NCBI GenBank assembly: GCA_026874595.1
Contig: CM049311.1
Coordinates: 32,013,176 to 32,077,175, forward strand
Source: Sipunculus nudus
Taxonomy: Eukaryota > Annelida > Sipuncula > Golfingiida > Sipunculidae
DNA: 64,000 nt
Reading direction: 5' to 3'
Below, in pieces: positions 36,498 to 48,741 of the stretch. A program made the position numbers and the translations under genes. The notes beneath the pieces are model-generated. The model did not search any database, was not told the origin of the DNA, and saw nothing but the letters and a program-made list of their open reading frames with translations. The first letter of the stretch is position 1, and the number at the start of each line of letters is the position of its first letter.

Positions 36498-38871
36498 ATA
36501 GTAGAGGGGCAAATGTAACAAATCTGGCACCGGATTTTAATTTATTTTCTCTGTTGATTCATAGTTCTTTGGAAAATTTCAAGGTCGAAAGGTTAAAAAT
36601 GTTCAAATTTTATTCTTAGATAAAGGTTTGTTTCTGGTCAGTAAATTCATTCCTCAACATAAAAAGGTCAATATTGCCACTATATTTCAGGAACACCTGG
36701 TAGTAAAAGCAACATTTCAAGGTCAAATTTCAAGGTCACAAAATCAAATGTGGTCAAATTTCATTTTATCTATATGTTTAAATGAAGTTAAGAATCTTCC
36801 ATAATAATTGAGTATTAATGAGATATATTGTTTTTGTACTCCTGGAATATATGGAAAATATAAAGGATTTCATGAAAAAAGACGGCAATTACCCCTTTAT
36901 TACTGGGTTTTTACTAAAGATGGATGCATTTTAACGTCATTTCATCGTCATGGATGTCTTCAGCGTGTACGTGAATGTAGTTGGCGCCACCTGGCATAAT
37001 ATCAAATAAGCTATCTTGGATGTAAACGCATGCCGAATTTCAGGTGAATTCGTTAAACCACTGCAGAGATATGAGTGATTTTGACCCAAGGCAGACGAAC
37101 TGATGGACGCTGTGCAAAAATGGTTGCATGTGGCGCCACTAATTTTTGTGTATGATATAAAGCAATCCAAGGGCTACGTTTGTACATTTTTTTTCCTTAT
37201 TGGTCAAACGAGTCCGAAGATATGTGGGTTAATGTGTCAAAACAGACGCACAGATGGACGCACTGGAGAGAGGAAAGGTAAGAGGTCAACGCCGAATGGT
37301 TAGATACCAGTTCACATGTGACCCGATAATTGGCGTAAGTTTCGGAAAAATCGGTCCAGTAGTCTCAGAGGAGTTCTCCGGAAACGAATACGGCGGCGGC
37401 GGCGGAACCCGGTCATAAACATAGTATCTGCAAAACTTTGTTTTGGCGGATACAAATATCAGTATATCTCATCTAAATTTCATGTTTGTGGGGAAAAAAA
37501 CGCATATTATTTATCTTAATAGGTCAAAATAAAATTTGGTCCCCTTTGTGCTTGAAATCGACCTTCAAGGTCCAATGCTACTTTGGCAACCAGATTATTC
37601 TGAAACCCTTGACGGTGGCCATATTTTAAGGTATGGTCGCCGCCCTTTAAAAAATCCTCCTAAGCTTTCCTAAGCACATTTAAGGGGTTTGGTCGGTGCA
37701 ACTATGTTGACTGCGCTTCCAACTCCTCACAAGTTTTTTTTAGCAAGAAAACCTCTGTGTCCTTGAAAAAATGCATCAAGGTCAACAATATTCAAACTTT
37801 AGCCAGCCCTTTATATGGTGCTTTCATCATGTAGGTATACTGTGCCCTATATTCTATTTAAGTTATTTAGCTAAAATTGTTTAGTGTAATCGCCTCTTTG
37901 ACCTTTAAACATGTGTCAAGGTCATAAAGTTTCAAACTTAAGCTGGCCCTTTATATCGTGCATGAATCTTGAAAAAAATTGATATTTATGCCTTAAATTC
38001 TATTTAAATTATAGAGCTAACATAATTTTTGCCTAAATGCCTCTGTGACCTTGCAAAATGTGTCATGGTTATCTAGGTTTGAACTTTAACTAATCCTTTA
38101 TATGGCGCATTACCTGTGCTAGTATGTTTGCTTGCTTCGAATTCCGTATAAATTATTGCACTAACGTCATTTTAGCAATATCTCCTCTATGACATTGAAA
38201 AATGCTTCAGGGTCATCAATAATGGAATTTCTCCTAACCCTCCATGTAGTACATCAGTGTTGACTCTGCCTCAAATTTCTTACAAGTAACTGAGCTAAAT
38301 TCATTTAACCAAGATCGCAACTGTGAACATGAAAAATGCTTCAAGGTCATCTACATTGATCGTGACCTGACCTTCATATGACGCATCAATGCTGTGAGTA
38401 TGGTGATTATATGTCATTTTTTATGTTATTGCGCTGACAATGTTTCCTTCGGTATGACAGATGGTCCGATGGACGATTAAACGCAGGGTCACTAGTTCTA
38501 TCTCGTCTGCCCCCGGCAACAGTTGGAGGCAAAACATTATATTGTAAATTTTGACCTAAAATGACCTTGAATTTTCTCTATATTTTCTAACCTACAAATA
38601 ATAAATGTAAAATAAAATTTGTCACATAATTACTTGTTTACTTGTTCATAAATCGCATTTTGGTGTGTCGTCTTATTGTAGCATGATTACACTTTTTGCA
38701 AAATTTGACAATTTCCTATGATGACCTTGAAATGACCTTAAATATCAACTAAAAATGTCGATCAAACATTTTTGGTAACCTTGCGCTCAAGGGACCATTT
38801 ATAAGTACAGTACGATAAATTAATATCTGGTGCCAGATTTGCCCGTATTTAGTACCTTTGTCCCTGCACTA
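36498..38871. mobile_element. 2.4-kb element with inverted ends and AAGGTCA-rich tandem core
   Basis: The left end has AGGGGCAAATGTAACAAATC then TGGCACCGGAT. The right end complements it (ATCTGGTGCCAGATTTGCCC). Inside, 37735-38445 holds about five degenerate units of ~143 bp with GACCTTGAAAAATGxxTCAA and GGTCATC and CTTTATATGGTGCATxA. A second element (36937-37460) is nested inside. No coding frame was recognised. Confidence 0.6.
36937..37460 (-). repeat. Nested inverted copy of the GTATCCGCCAAAA element
   Basis: Reverse complement of the 15540-16850 family: it ends with AACATAGTATCTGCAAAACT and TTGTTTTGGCGGATAC, preceded by GGCGGCGGCGGCGG and TCCAGTAGTCTCAGAGGAG. It has about one core unit rather than several. 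Confidence 0.75.
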
Positions 38872-41148
38872 AAAGCTGTGTTGATGTAGCTTCCTGTAAA
38901 TTAAGTTGGTTACTTCTATACCCAAACTAGAGAAGTATAAGGAGACTGTATGGTCCAAGGGAATTGCACGATTTGGGATGTGTGCTGTCTTTATTAACAG
39001 AAATATCGCTGTTGTCCTGAGAGTTAAGTCTGAGAATAATCACGCACTGTAACGGAAAGATGTAAAATAACACAGATTTTCAAAAACATCTAGGGCAAAA
39101 CTAGGAGAGTATAAAGACATGTACCGAGGATTGGTGGTATTACTCCAAACAATCACACACCAGCGACCTCGTGTTTCTAATGGTGTGTTGGTTAGGTCAA
39201 ACATGTGATCCTTTAACGACATTTTAGGTTTGCATAAGTCTCACACACGAAGAAAGTTAATTTAGCCAGACTTGGAGAAGATAGATGAATTGCAGTGATA
39301 GTGTGTGAGTAAATAAAACAAAATTACTTTTTATAAAACTTTGTCTTAATTGGCCACCGATTCCATTATTCTGTATTATTGAGACTAATGCATGAACGCT
39401 ACCTTCTGAGATATGAAAATTGCCTAGCATTAGATGTAATAACTATATCTGGCTGATGAGAGCTTAAAGAATATTAAAGGATACAGAGGTCCTTTAAATA
39501 TAACTAATAAGACAATCGTAAAGTTGAATTCCGTGATTTTACATTTTTTATGAATATTCACAAATTTTAATACCATGAGATTTGATACCTTACAATGCTC
39601 TGTTTACAATGGCTTGTATCTGGTTTCATTGAAATTTAACAATATCGATTGATAGGATATATATTAAGTTCCATAGAACAGGGGATTCCTACGTTCACCA
39701 TGGCAACAGAGGTTTCTTAGATAACCATATATTGCCGTGCGCCCTTAGGAAAACTGTTATATTTTTTTTATTATAAACGGGTGTTGTTAAGAAAAGAAAT
39801 CAGATAGACCAGGCAATGAAATGGCAATAACCCCACCGACACCCCAAAGACAATTTGATAGCATTAAGCAAAATTGTTCTCCGCAACAATATGTGTAACA
39901 AGTATATTGGTAGAGATGAATTTATAATGTTCCTACTTGAGTTTTGCAATGCCGAACAAATAAAATGATACACAAGATCAAGAATCAGTCCATCCAACAT
40001 CATCATATTTGTAAATGAAACCGGACTTATTTCTGTTATCCATGTGGGTATGCTGAATCATATATACAAGAAATATATGATATCACCTTAAAGGCAAAGA
40101 ACTTTACAATGGCGAATCATTTTTTAAAACCTTTTTGTGTCAGTCGGACCCAGTTTGTAACTCTGGAGACAGTATTTGAACTCTTGGGGTATCCTATTTA
40201 GGGACTCTTCGTAATGTAAATTAATAAAAAGCCCCATTACATGTTAAAAGGAATGACCAGATAAAAGTATATTCATGATACTGAAATTATGGGGGGGGGG
40301 GGTGTTATTTCGTTTGTCATTATAAATGCTTCATAAATTACATAAAAACATCTTTAATATCTATCTAATTAAGAGATTGAGACACAATGTCTTGATACTA
40401 TTTAGCGAAAGGTATATTTACAGAATATATTCGACCTTCTCCCACAATAATTCTCTTTCTCCTGATTACCATTGCTTCAGGGTAGAATCAGTTTGTCAAT
40501 ATAATAAACTCTACGATCTAAAAAAAATGGTGGAAATGGTACGTCAATATAATGAACTCTACGATCTGGTGGAAACGGTTTGTCCATATATTGCACTCTA
40601 CGACACAAGAAATGGTAACAAAATACGAAACGTCTCTCCTATGCTCTCACAGAAGATCACAAATAGAATACAGTCAATATTATTTATATTTCATTGTTCA
40701 ATGAAAAGGAGACACCAGAGGAATAGTTGAGTGATGATCAGAGAAAAGTATATTAAAAAACCTGTATTAGTGGAAAACAGATACTTCATGGCGTTTCTGA
40801 ATTATATTCTACACAAATGAAATAAACCGCATCTTATATATCCATGGAATTAAGAAAAATGATGTCCTGATACGGAGCAGGTGATACTGTTTAGGCGATA
40901 TATGGCTTATCTGAATATTTTCGAGAGAAGATACCTTTTGCCCTCAGTAATGCTCTTCCTGTTAAATATTGCTTCAGGTTAGAAAAAGTTGGTCAACATA
41001 ATGTACTCTATGACCTAAGAATTGGTAACAGAATATTAAACATCACTCGTGTGCTCTCACAGATGACTGAAAATAGAATACAGTAAGTTTTATGTATATT
41101 TCTTTATTTATTTAATAGGAGGCATCAAATAAATATTTGAGTGAAGAT
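38872..41148. other. Region between pair 1 and pair 2
   Basis: Mostly without recognisable features. It contains a local duplication at 40340-40740 and 40855-41095, and a poly-G run at about 40292-40302. Confidence 0.5.
40340..41095 (+). repeat. Local ~500-bp-spaced duplication with an internal ~40-bp triplet repeat
   Basis: The blocks TCTTGATACTxTTTAGCGA, CTCTTTCTCCTGxTTAxCATTGCTTCAGG, CAxxATAATGxACTCTAxGA and CTCTCACAGAxGAxxACAAATAGAATACAGT occur in both halves. In the first half, GTxxGTCAATATAATGAACT followed by CTACGATCT repeats three times (40491, 40539, 40578), in frame as QYNKLYDL / QYNELYDL / PYIALYDT within an open frame 40326-40730. I do not recognise a protein family and do not call a gene. 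Confidence 0.6.
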
Positions 41149-42308
41149 TTATTCGGCAGATGGAAGGCTATCGTCCTTGGTAAACTGGACACCAGTTCCG
41201 TCAGTCTCTCCGGCAGGCACTGGAATAAAAAATAGGTTTCAATATACTTATAAATGTCACACCAACTAGAAAAAATAAATTTGTGTTTTCCTCACATGCT
41301 CGCATGAAAGTTAACAAAGACACATCTACACTTACGCATTTCGACGGTATCCTCGAGCACCTGGCCGTTGACAGAACTTCCGTAGCGGACCTTGAGAGGG
41401 CTTGAGATGGGTGGCCTCTTGGGCAGGTACAGCCATTAGCCCATGGAGCGGTCAGCTTCCTGCCAGGTTCCGTTCTCATATATCCGGAAGCGGTTGATGG
41501 GCACGCTGTGTAAGAAAGGAGATATAATGTAGTAATACACATAACTTTACTCCTAGTGACCGTACGCAGTCTAGTTTTAAAATATGGATGATGCGTTTAT
41601 CTTGAGAAAGTTTATGGCAAAGTCAATATCACTTATGCATGCTATATACTACGATAAATTGCATTTTATTCATTTTATTTTTTTTTTTCAAGTTTAATAT
41701 TATATACGAAATCGGCCGTATTTTTTTCTTGTTTCTACAACTCCAAATATTTCCTCTCTCAATACCGAGATGACGAATGACATTGAACGTTCGTATTTAT
41801 TGTACAAAATAAGAGAAAATTTTGTTTTTGTATGCATTAAATACGAGCCTACATTATACTAATCGTTACCTGCAAAGTGTATCTTATTTTAATTAAAAAA
41901 CCCTCACTGACTTTATAGAAACATTAAGAGAAATGTCAGGGCATTGTACAGGCTGGATGTCGATGTCCCAAACACCTCCCTTTGCGAAGTCAAGGCTACC
42001 TGCAAACAAGAAATGTGACGGGGGACCATTTGAATCATACGAGATATTTATGAGCGACAAGCAGACAACAAAAGAGGCCTTTAAAGGAGTTTAGTTTCCT
42101 TAAATCATTTTCATCTTTGTTACATTTTGAAGTTGATACACTAAAGTTCTGCATTGAGTAATACACATCTCTTGAATCATATGTGTGTGGTCATGTTCGA
42201 TTCGTTGTATGCATTACCTTCCTGGCACTAAGGACAGATGTTGTTTCCGTGCACGTAGAAGTCTCCCATGATTGGAGAGAGTCCTATACCCTCTCCTTTT
42301 CCGACGAC
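41149..42308 (-). pseudogene. Expansin pseudogene (pair 2)
   Basis: Four 3' exons remain: 42308-42218, 41999-41938, 41505-41336 and 41219-41149, matching exons of the intact gene in order and mostly in length. Lesions: an in-frame TAG at 42230-42228 (CPEC becomes CP-stop-C), TAA at 41438-41436 (MGYW becomes MG-stop-W), loss of the AG acceptor before the first of these exons, and loss of the second half of the 145-bp exon plus a 6-nt internal deletion. The signal-peptide exon and the first DPBB exon are absent. The final exon still ends with an in-frame stop. Confidence 0.88.
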
Positions 42309-42988
42309 CAATTAAACATATTACTTAAGAACCTTTTTTATGTATTAATGGTTATGTGACATAACCATTAGGAAAAGTGTTGAATAATTTTAATTGATTT
42401 CTTGTCATTCAGAAGTGTCTATTATAGGATATATCGATAATAAACAAGTTAATGTCCGTAAATTATATTGTATTACCATTTAAATATATATAATTCAAAG
42501 TGTTTCGTCAATGTAAATGCTATCAAGGAAAAACAGTCATATAATTGTTGGTATTTGTTTGTTTTGTCCGATGTCGGTATATCATTCGGTTTATTTTTTC
42601 ACATGCATTAGATTATAGTAGTGGTTGAATTAGAATCCAGATTCAGAATGTTCTATCGCCGTCCGTTCCATCTTCAAATCACACGGATGATACATTGAGC
42701 AATTTGGCCAGATTTATTCTTGCATTGGCTTTAGAATTTCTATAATACGCAATAATAAGCATTGATACGTATTGTATTTGTCAATTATATAACGCTGACT
42801 GGATATTCATAATATTTAACAGGAATTCTTAAATTTTTAAATATTGGAGACAGGCAATATGTTATATGATATGGAGGGTGTTGACTAATTTTTTTGTTGT
42901 TGCAACATTAACCTCGATTCCCCTCTAAGTAAGTCTGGACAGCCACGTGCTTTGCTGTGACTGGTTTATCATTTTCCCATTGTCTGAT

Positions 42989-43160
42989 CACGGATGCTCA
43001 ATTCATGGCATATTCAAGAACGTGATAATTAAATAGATATATAATTAATAGCTAGCGATCAGACAAGCAGGTGTTTGGTCCGGTATTCATCAGGACACTT
43101 GCGAGCACATGCTGTTTATTGACTGGGTCCTCGGTTGGATACCAAAAGAACTCTATAAAA
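42989..43160 (+). promoter_or_regulatory. Promoter block of CBM2-like copy 2
   Basis: Counterpart of 33675-33847, with TATAAAA at 43154-43160. The non-coding exon after it ends GACAG before GCAAAT instead of GTAACT, so the donor GT has become GC. Confidence 0.65.
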
Positions 43161-45725
43161 GGAAGGTAAGGGGCAATAACTAATGGTACTTGAAGCAGAT
43201 CATCCGAGAACACCAGGTACCTCTGACAGGCAAATAGTTTATGTTTCCTACTATCTCTCTTCATCTCACCTACTGGATATTTTCTGTGGTCTATTTTAAC
43301 TGTTCCTGATTTTCATTCATAATATTTACATCTGTCCCACTTACTAATGTATCAGAAACTGATATTTCATGTATTTTTTACTTTACAGAGAGTGCAGGTT
43401 TATTTACTTATATTTGTATTATTACGTTCCGATTTTAAGCTACCTATCTTGTTTGTTATTGCTTCTCAAATCTGTCCAGCACTTAATATTTTCTAAGATT
43501 CCTTCCCTCCTTATCCTAACATGACATAAAACAACTCTGTTTGTTACGTTCTCAAATCGTAATTATTCTAAACCAGCTTACACTTCTCATAAAACGTTAA
43601 ACATTACTATTTAGTATCTGTTCAAATTGTTTCCGTTTCTTTCTCATCATTGATAGTGTTAATTTTATATCTATCATGGTATAAGTGTACCGTTGATAAA
43701 AATAATATATTTCAGTGTAATGGATTCTCCATTTGCACAGAGACATTGCTTTGGTATACCGCCTAGTATTTTTGTAACCGTTGGTTGGTGTGTCTTTCAG
43801 CAAATTTACTCAAAATGGTTTAAACGGATTTTGATGCAAGTTTGTGAAGGGCTAGGGTAACACCTTTTTAACAGTACATAAAATGTTCTAGGTATTCTGT
43901 TATGTTATGCTTTCTCACCGCCGTGATTGTTTTATCAAACCACTGTATTCACTTGTATGAGGGTCAGCCTCAGATGGATATGTCCACCGCCTGCGACTGC
44001 AATGTTTTAAGTTATTTGAGCCGGCTTTTCACAGCGGGCAGAAGTGAATTTAATGCAACCATCAAGTTTGTGAAACATGCTACATATTTATTTCGGCTTT
44101 GGATTCATATATTTTCCGCGCTTATTACCGACACTTAAAAATTTGATTCATAGCTTGGTAAGATTCCATGCAAGATCTGCTGATCCGTAATGTTATCAGA
44201 GATATGCAAACTCTGACTGCTTTCTATTTTTCATATTTGATTCAGTGTCTGTGGACCTGCTTCATTACTCAGAGACACGGATCTTTAAATAAGCAGATTT
44301 ATTTCTGTTGTTTTCTCTTTTAGAGTGATACTTGCTACACTGTTTCTGGCTGCCCTGCCAAGCGCCGGCGCTGCCAAGAAAAATGTCGATGTCTTCACGA
44401 GTTGGGGATCCAATAAAAAGACAACCTTTGAGGGCAACATTGTTCTGACTTTCAACTGTAACTGGGAAAACTACCGCGCAATCCTTAACTTTGACCTACC
44501 TGTCAGTAATTTTTAGGTATAGCTCACATTTTGCATTTCAACAGTACTATTGCAGATAAATACAAAATCAAATCCTTTCTGTTCCCAGTTGTGTTATTAG
44601 TCATCAAATGATAAGAAGGAAACACAATTTTGCAAAGTTCGATATGACATCTTAATAATACTTTCCAATTTTCAAATGCTAAGTTCCACTGATATTTTAT
44701 ACTTTTAATTACTTTTCATTTATAATTCAGGTTGTACCCTTCACTAAAGGTTTATCGTGACTTTAAAATTCAGCCATTAAAAAAGCTTTTATCTTGAATT
44801 ATATTATATAAAAATAGGACTTAGACGTTGTGAAAAGGAAGAAAGGCGATAGAGTTTATGTGTTGAAACTGAAGTGGAACCCCGGCACATCAACCATGAC
44901 TTACAAGATCCGGGGACAAGCTAAAGGAGGCAGACCAACGGGAACATATGCGGAGAAATGTGTCGAGCCAAGTGCAACAACTGGGGGAATGTCCGGTTCG
45001 AGCGTCAATTGTATTGTTAGTGGATCTAGAAATTGTCAACAGTTGGATTATTCCGTGGATGTATACCACTCATGGGGCATCGGCAACAAGAAGAATAGAT
45101 TTGAAGGTCGGTTCAACCTACAGTCCCCCGACTGCCCAGACAAGGTCATCATCACTCTGACATTCTGCAAGAATATCGTCGACTTTACGGAATTTTTTAA
45201 ATATCTTTTTTATAATTATTGAAATATACAGTAATCTGTCACCTCGAATGTCGATTAATTATAAGATTTATTCAATACTATTTTCTTAGTGTTAGGGTAA
45301 TCTAATCAGCAGTTACAATGTATTATTTACAATTTATGAGTTTTAATATCTAATGATTAGTTAATTATAATATTAATATCCAATGAGAGGGTACAAAGGT
45401 AAAAGTAATTTAATTTTTGCTGTAACTAAATTTATGTTCGATTAAACGTTCTGTGATGCAACTGCAAAAATGTTTGATATATTCCATCAGCCATATGGTT
45501 TGGAAAATCTATCTGAATATAGCGGCACATCCTTTGACATCAGAATGGGTTGGCATTATAATGCAGGAGCTCACATAAACATCAACTTCCAAGGTACATT
45601 CTCTGGAAAGAAAAGACCAACATGATTTGCCACTGTTAAATGTGACGACAATGTAACAGAGGAAACTGGCCACGGCCCAGTCTCTTACGATGGTATCTGT
45701 CACAAACTGGACATACCTGGATCGT
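43154..45725 (+). pseudogene. CBM2-like pseudogene (pair 2)
   Basis: Exons recognisable at 44324-44516, 44818-45189 and 45491 to about 45718. Lesions: the start ATG is GTG (44325), the last codon of the first coding exon is TAG (44514-44516, CAG in the intact gene), the exon-2 acceptor region lost the codons for E-W, the exon-2 donor GTAAGG is now GAATTT, and exon 3 has TGA at 45623-45625 (GGA in the intact gene). The 3' tail is cut off where an LTR fragment begins. Between lesions the protein stays close to copy 1, so inactivation is not ancient. Confidence 0.9.
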
Positions 45726-45747
45726 ATTATTCTTAAATCAAAAGTCT

Positions 45748-45899
45748 ATAAATTATAGTTATTTGTTAACAAAAAAACACTGACTTCTTTATTCATTCCC
45801 CTAGACATTTCCCGCTGCCTAGTGTTACAGAATCTGATTTTTTTTATCTCCATTACAAAATTTGTGTTCATCACGCATACGTGATCTGTTTATATTAGG
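45748..45899 (+). mobile_element. LTR 3' fragment
   Basis: About 150 bp matching 54365-54515 (ATAAATTATAGTTATTTGTT to GTGATCTGTTTATATTAG). It abuts the truncated end of the CBM2-like pseudogene, so insertion or recombination of this element may have removed the gene's 3' end. Confidence 0.8.
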
Positions 45900-47137
45900 A
45901 CGAACCGTGACATTGAGCACCCTATGTCCTATACATTCAAGCAGATTGCTGACGCTTTTAGTTAAATTTATACTTTTGCTACACCTACAAGACAAACCTT
46001 CATGTTTCCTCCACGTGTGACTAATAATAAAGACTTACAAAACCTATGTGTTCTTACAAGTTTACTATTAGACCATTAGCGCATATTTATTCGTTAGATT
46101 CTTAACTAAAATACTTGGTAAAATCTACATATGGACATATATATATATGTATATATATATACAAAGATGACAATAAGCAACAATTGTGAAAGGTTACACC
46201 ATAAAGGTATCGTGTTTTTTAATTCCGCTGACATTCAGTGATGTTGCCAAAAGCGGTTAGACTTTGTCCGTCGTCTTTCTGTCCTACTAAATTAACCTTT
46301 GCTTGACATCCAGAGAGGTCCTTTTGAAAATTTCTGCGAGATAAGATGCATACAAAAAATATTTAAGCATTGTGAAAATGATATGTCTTAATATTCATGG
46401 TATCTGAAATGATGTCCGTTTGACCAGACAATTGAACAAAAAAGGTTCTGTAAGTCTGTTAGCATTACATATTACATAATATCGACTCACAGTTTTCAGG
46501 AATGTCATTTCTACTTGATTAAAAAAACATTATCATTTGTCATATTAAGAAAAATTATACAAATGAATTATAGAATGATTTCTATAATTTATGGATTGCC
46601 TCGAAATTTATTGGCAGACTACAAGTATAACTGACTTTACTGGCACCTGATGATAAACCGATCACCCAATCACACCTAAGCACAAGGCCTTCCGGAGTTA
46701 TTCAAAGATGAATCGAGGGCAAAATGTTCCAAACAAATAATTCACAGCTTTATCTCTTTATATAATGTAACTCACATTGCACGCTTCTTTTCATATTAAC
46801 GACGTTCAGGAATATGCAAATTCAAGGATTTCTGTAAAATTTGCCTAATTCTGCATCCATTTCTATCTAGTACCCGTGCAATTAATTATTATTCATGGGA
46901 GTTTTTAGGTTGCCCATTAAGCATTGTCATTCTCTGACATAGAAACAAACGTGACATTAAAATACATTCAGTATAAATTTGATAGTTAGACTCTGATAAT
47001 ACATCTTTCATCACAGTGCATCCACGCGTTTTGCTTTGCATCATTCCTCCGTAATTAGGAGCTTGCCGAATATTTATAAATGAATATAACAATAACTGCG
47101 CAGAAAGAGAGCCGTCCTACTTTTAGCACACTCAGTG
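45900..47137. other. Intergenic upstream of the P450
   Basis: AT-rich, with an (AT)n tract at 46138-46160. No gene or repeat is recognised. Confidence 0.55.
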
Positions 47138-47144
47138 TATAAAA
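47138..47144 (+). promoter_or_regulatory. TATA box of the P450 gene
   Basis: TGTATAAAACTG lies 42 bases before the ATG at 47186, implying a very short 5' UTR. Confidence 0.5.
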
Positions 47145-47185
47145 CTGTACAGTAATTGTCCTTCATCAAGCAGTTTGTTGTTATC

Positions 47186-48682
47186 ATGCTACAATACATC
47201 GATATCAAATCCCTGCTGGTGTTCCTGTGGGTATTTCTACTTTCATACCTGTACTGGACAACCCGTCTACCAAACAACTTTCCACCCGGACCATGGAGGG
47301 TGCCAATATTTGGAAATTTGATTCCATTTGGAAGAAACCCCGGGAAGGCTCATCTGGTAGTGCAAGACCTGATAAAACAATACGGCCCAGTTGTTGGTCT
47401 TAAGTTTGGAAGCTACCCAACTATAATCGTATCGGGTGTAGAGGCGATCAGGGAAGCTTTCGTGAAAAAAGCTGACGTGTTCTCCAACAGACCATCTTGG
47501 TTGTTTTATGAAAAGAACTTACATTTAATAAAGGGACGGTTACACGGTCTCATATTTCAGGATGATGATCTGTGGAAGAGCATTCGTCGTTTTACACTTG
47601 TATCTCTCAGGGATTTCGGTGTAGGGAAACAAAGCATTGAAGGGAAAATACAGGAGGAAGCAGAGAACCTGTGTATAGAACTGCAAAAGTTCGGCGACAA
47701 ACCGGCAGACTTGGCTACCTTGCTTCAGGGGGCTGTCAGCAATATTATTACTTCAATATGTTTCGGCTCTCGTTTTGAATACGACGATCCAGAATATTTA
47801 AACCTTTTACGGATGATGAACGACTTGTTGTCCTCTGAATTGGTGTCTTCTAGCGCTCCCGTTAACTGGATTCCTTTGCTTCAGTTAACGCCAGGCCAGG
47901 GTGGTCTTCGCAAGGTTTTTAACATTTCAAACAATATTAAGTTTTTCATTCGCAAGCAAATCGAAAAACATCGTGAAACTTTCAATGAAAGCGAGGTGAG
48001 AGACTTTGTTGACCTATACCTGATGCAAGAGCTGAAAGGCGACAGTAACACCAAATTCAACGCACATGATATAGAATGCACTATCTTTGATTTACTTACA
48101 GCAGGCGCTGAAACAACTAGCACAGCTCTACGGTGGCTTTTGCTGTACATGATGTATAATCCGGAAGTCCAGACAAAATGTCAACAAGAACTGGATCAAG
48201 TTATTGGACCCAAACAGAGACCAAGTTTGTCTGATATTGCAAACATGCACTACACAATGGCGGTCATACAAGAAGTTAAAAGGCTCGCAACTGTCCTTCC
48301 GCTTGGACTTGCCCATTCAGTGACGGAATCTACGACACTCCGTGGATACACTCTCCCAAAGAACACCATAGTCGTAGCGTTCCTGCACTCTGCACATATG
48401 GACCCTAATAACTGGGATAATCCTGAAGAATTTTGCCCTGAAAGATGGATTAGGCCGGACGGAACTCTGGATAAGAAAGAGGCGTTCATGCCCTTTTCTG
48501 TTGGACCACGTAAGTGTCTGGGTGACATGTTGGCCAAAAATGAACTTTTCATCTTCTTCACATGCTTGATGCAAAAATTTACTTTCCAAATGGTTGATCG
48601 TAGACATCCGCCAACCCTTGATGGGTATTTGGGTGTAACCTATGCTCCTCTGCCGTACAAAGCCGTCATTCTGCAGAGATAA
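47186..48682 (+). CDS. Intronless CYP2-clan cytochrome P450
   Basis: A single uninterrupted frame of 498 residues from ATG 47186 to TAA at 48680-48682, with AATAAA at 48736-48741. The open frame extends further up only by a TTG codon, so this ATG is chosen. Residues ~8-25 form a membrane anchor followed by the proline hinge NFPPGPW, as in microsomal P450s. The I-helix oxygen-binding motif is AGAETTS, the ExxR is EVKR, the PERW-like motif is CPERW, and the heme loop is FSVGPRKCLG with the axial Cys at residue 444. Length and motifs are all intact. It resembles CYP2U/2J-like members of the CYP2 clan, an endoplasmic-reticulum monooxygenase family acting on xenobiotics or fatty acids; the substrate cannot be told. 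It sits alone within the expansin/CBM2 array. Lack of introns could mean an old retrocopy or normal intron loss. Confidence 0.95.
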   Translation: MLQYIDIKSLLVFLWVFLLSYLYWTTRLPNNFPPGPWRVPIFGNLIPFGRNPGKAHLVVQDLIKQYGPVVGLKFGSYPTIIVSGVEAIREAFVKKADVFSNRPSWLFYEKNLHLIKGRLHGLIFQDDDLWKSIRRFTLVSLRDFGVGKQSIEGKIQEEAENLCIELQKFGDKPADLATLLQGAVSNIITSICFGSRFEYDDPEYLNLLRMMNDLLSSELVSSSAPVNWIPLLQLTPGQGGLRKVFNISNNIKFFIRKQIEKHRETFNESEVRDFVDLYLMQELKGDSNTKFNAHDIECTIFDLLTAGAETTSTALRWLLLYMMYNPEVQTKCQQELDQVIGPKQRPSLSDIANMHYTMAVIQEVKRLATVLPLGLAHSVTESTTLRGYTLPKNTIVVAFLHSAHMDPNNWDNPEEFCPERWIRPDGTLDKKEAFMPFSVGPRKCLGDMLAKNELFIFFTCLMQKFTFQMVDRRHPPTLDGYLGVTYAPLPYKAVILQR

Positions 48683-48741
48683 AGGTACAATGAATATAAA
48701 AGTGATGCGAATCAAGAACAAAATGTGATGCCAAGAATAAA

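Noticed and set aside
47156-47185. Upstream extension of the P450 frame
   Set aside because: It begins at a TTG; the first ATG at 47186 directly precedes the membrane anchor.
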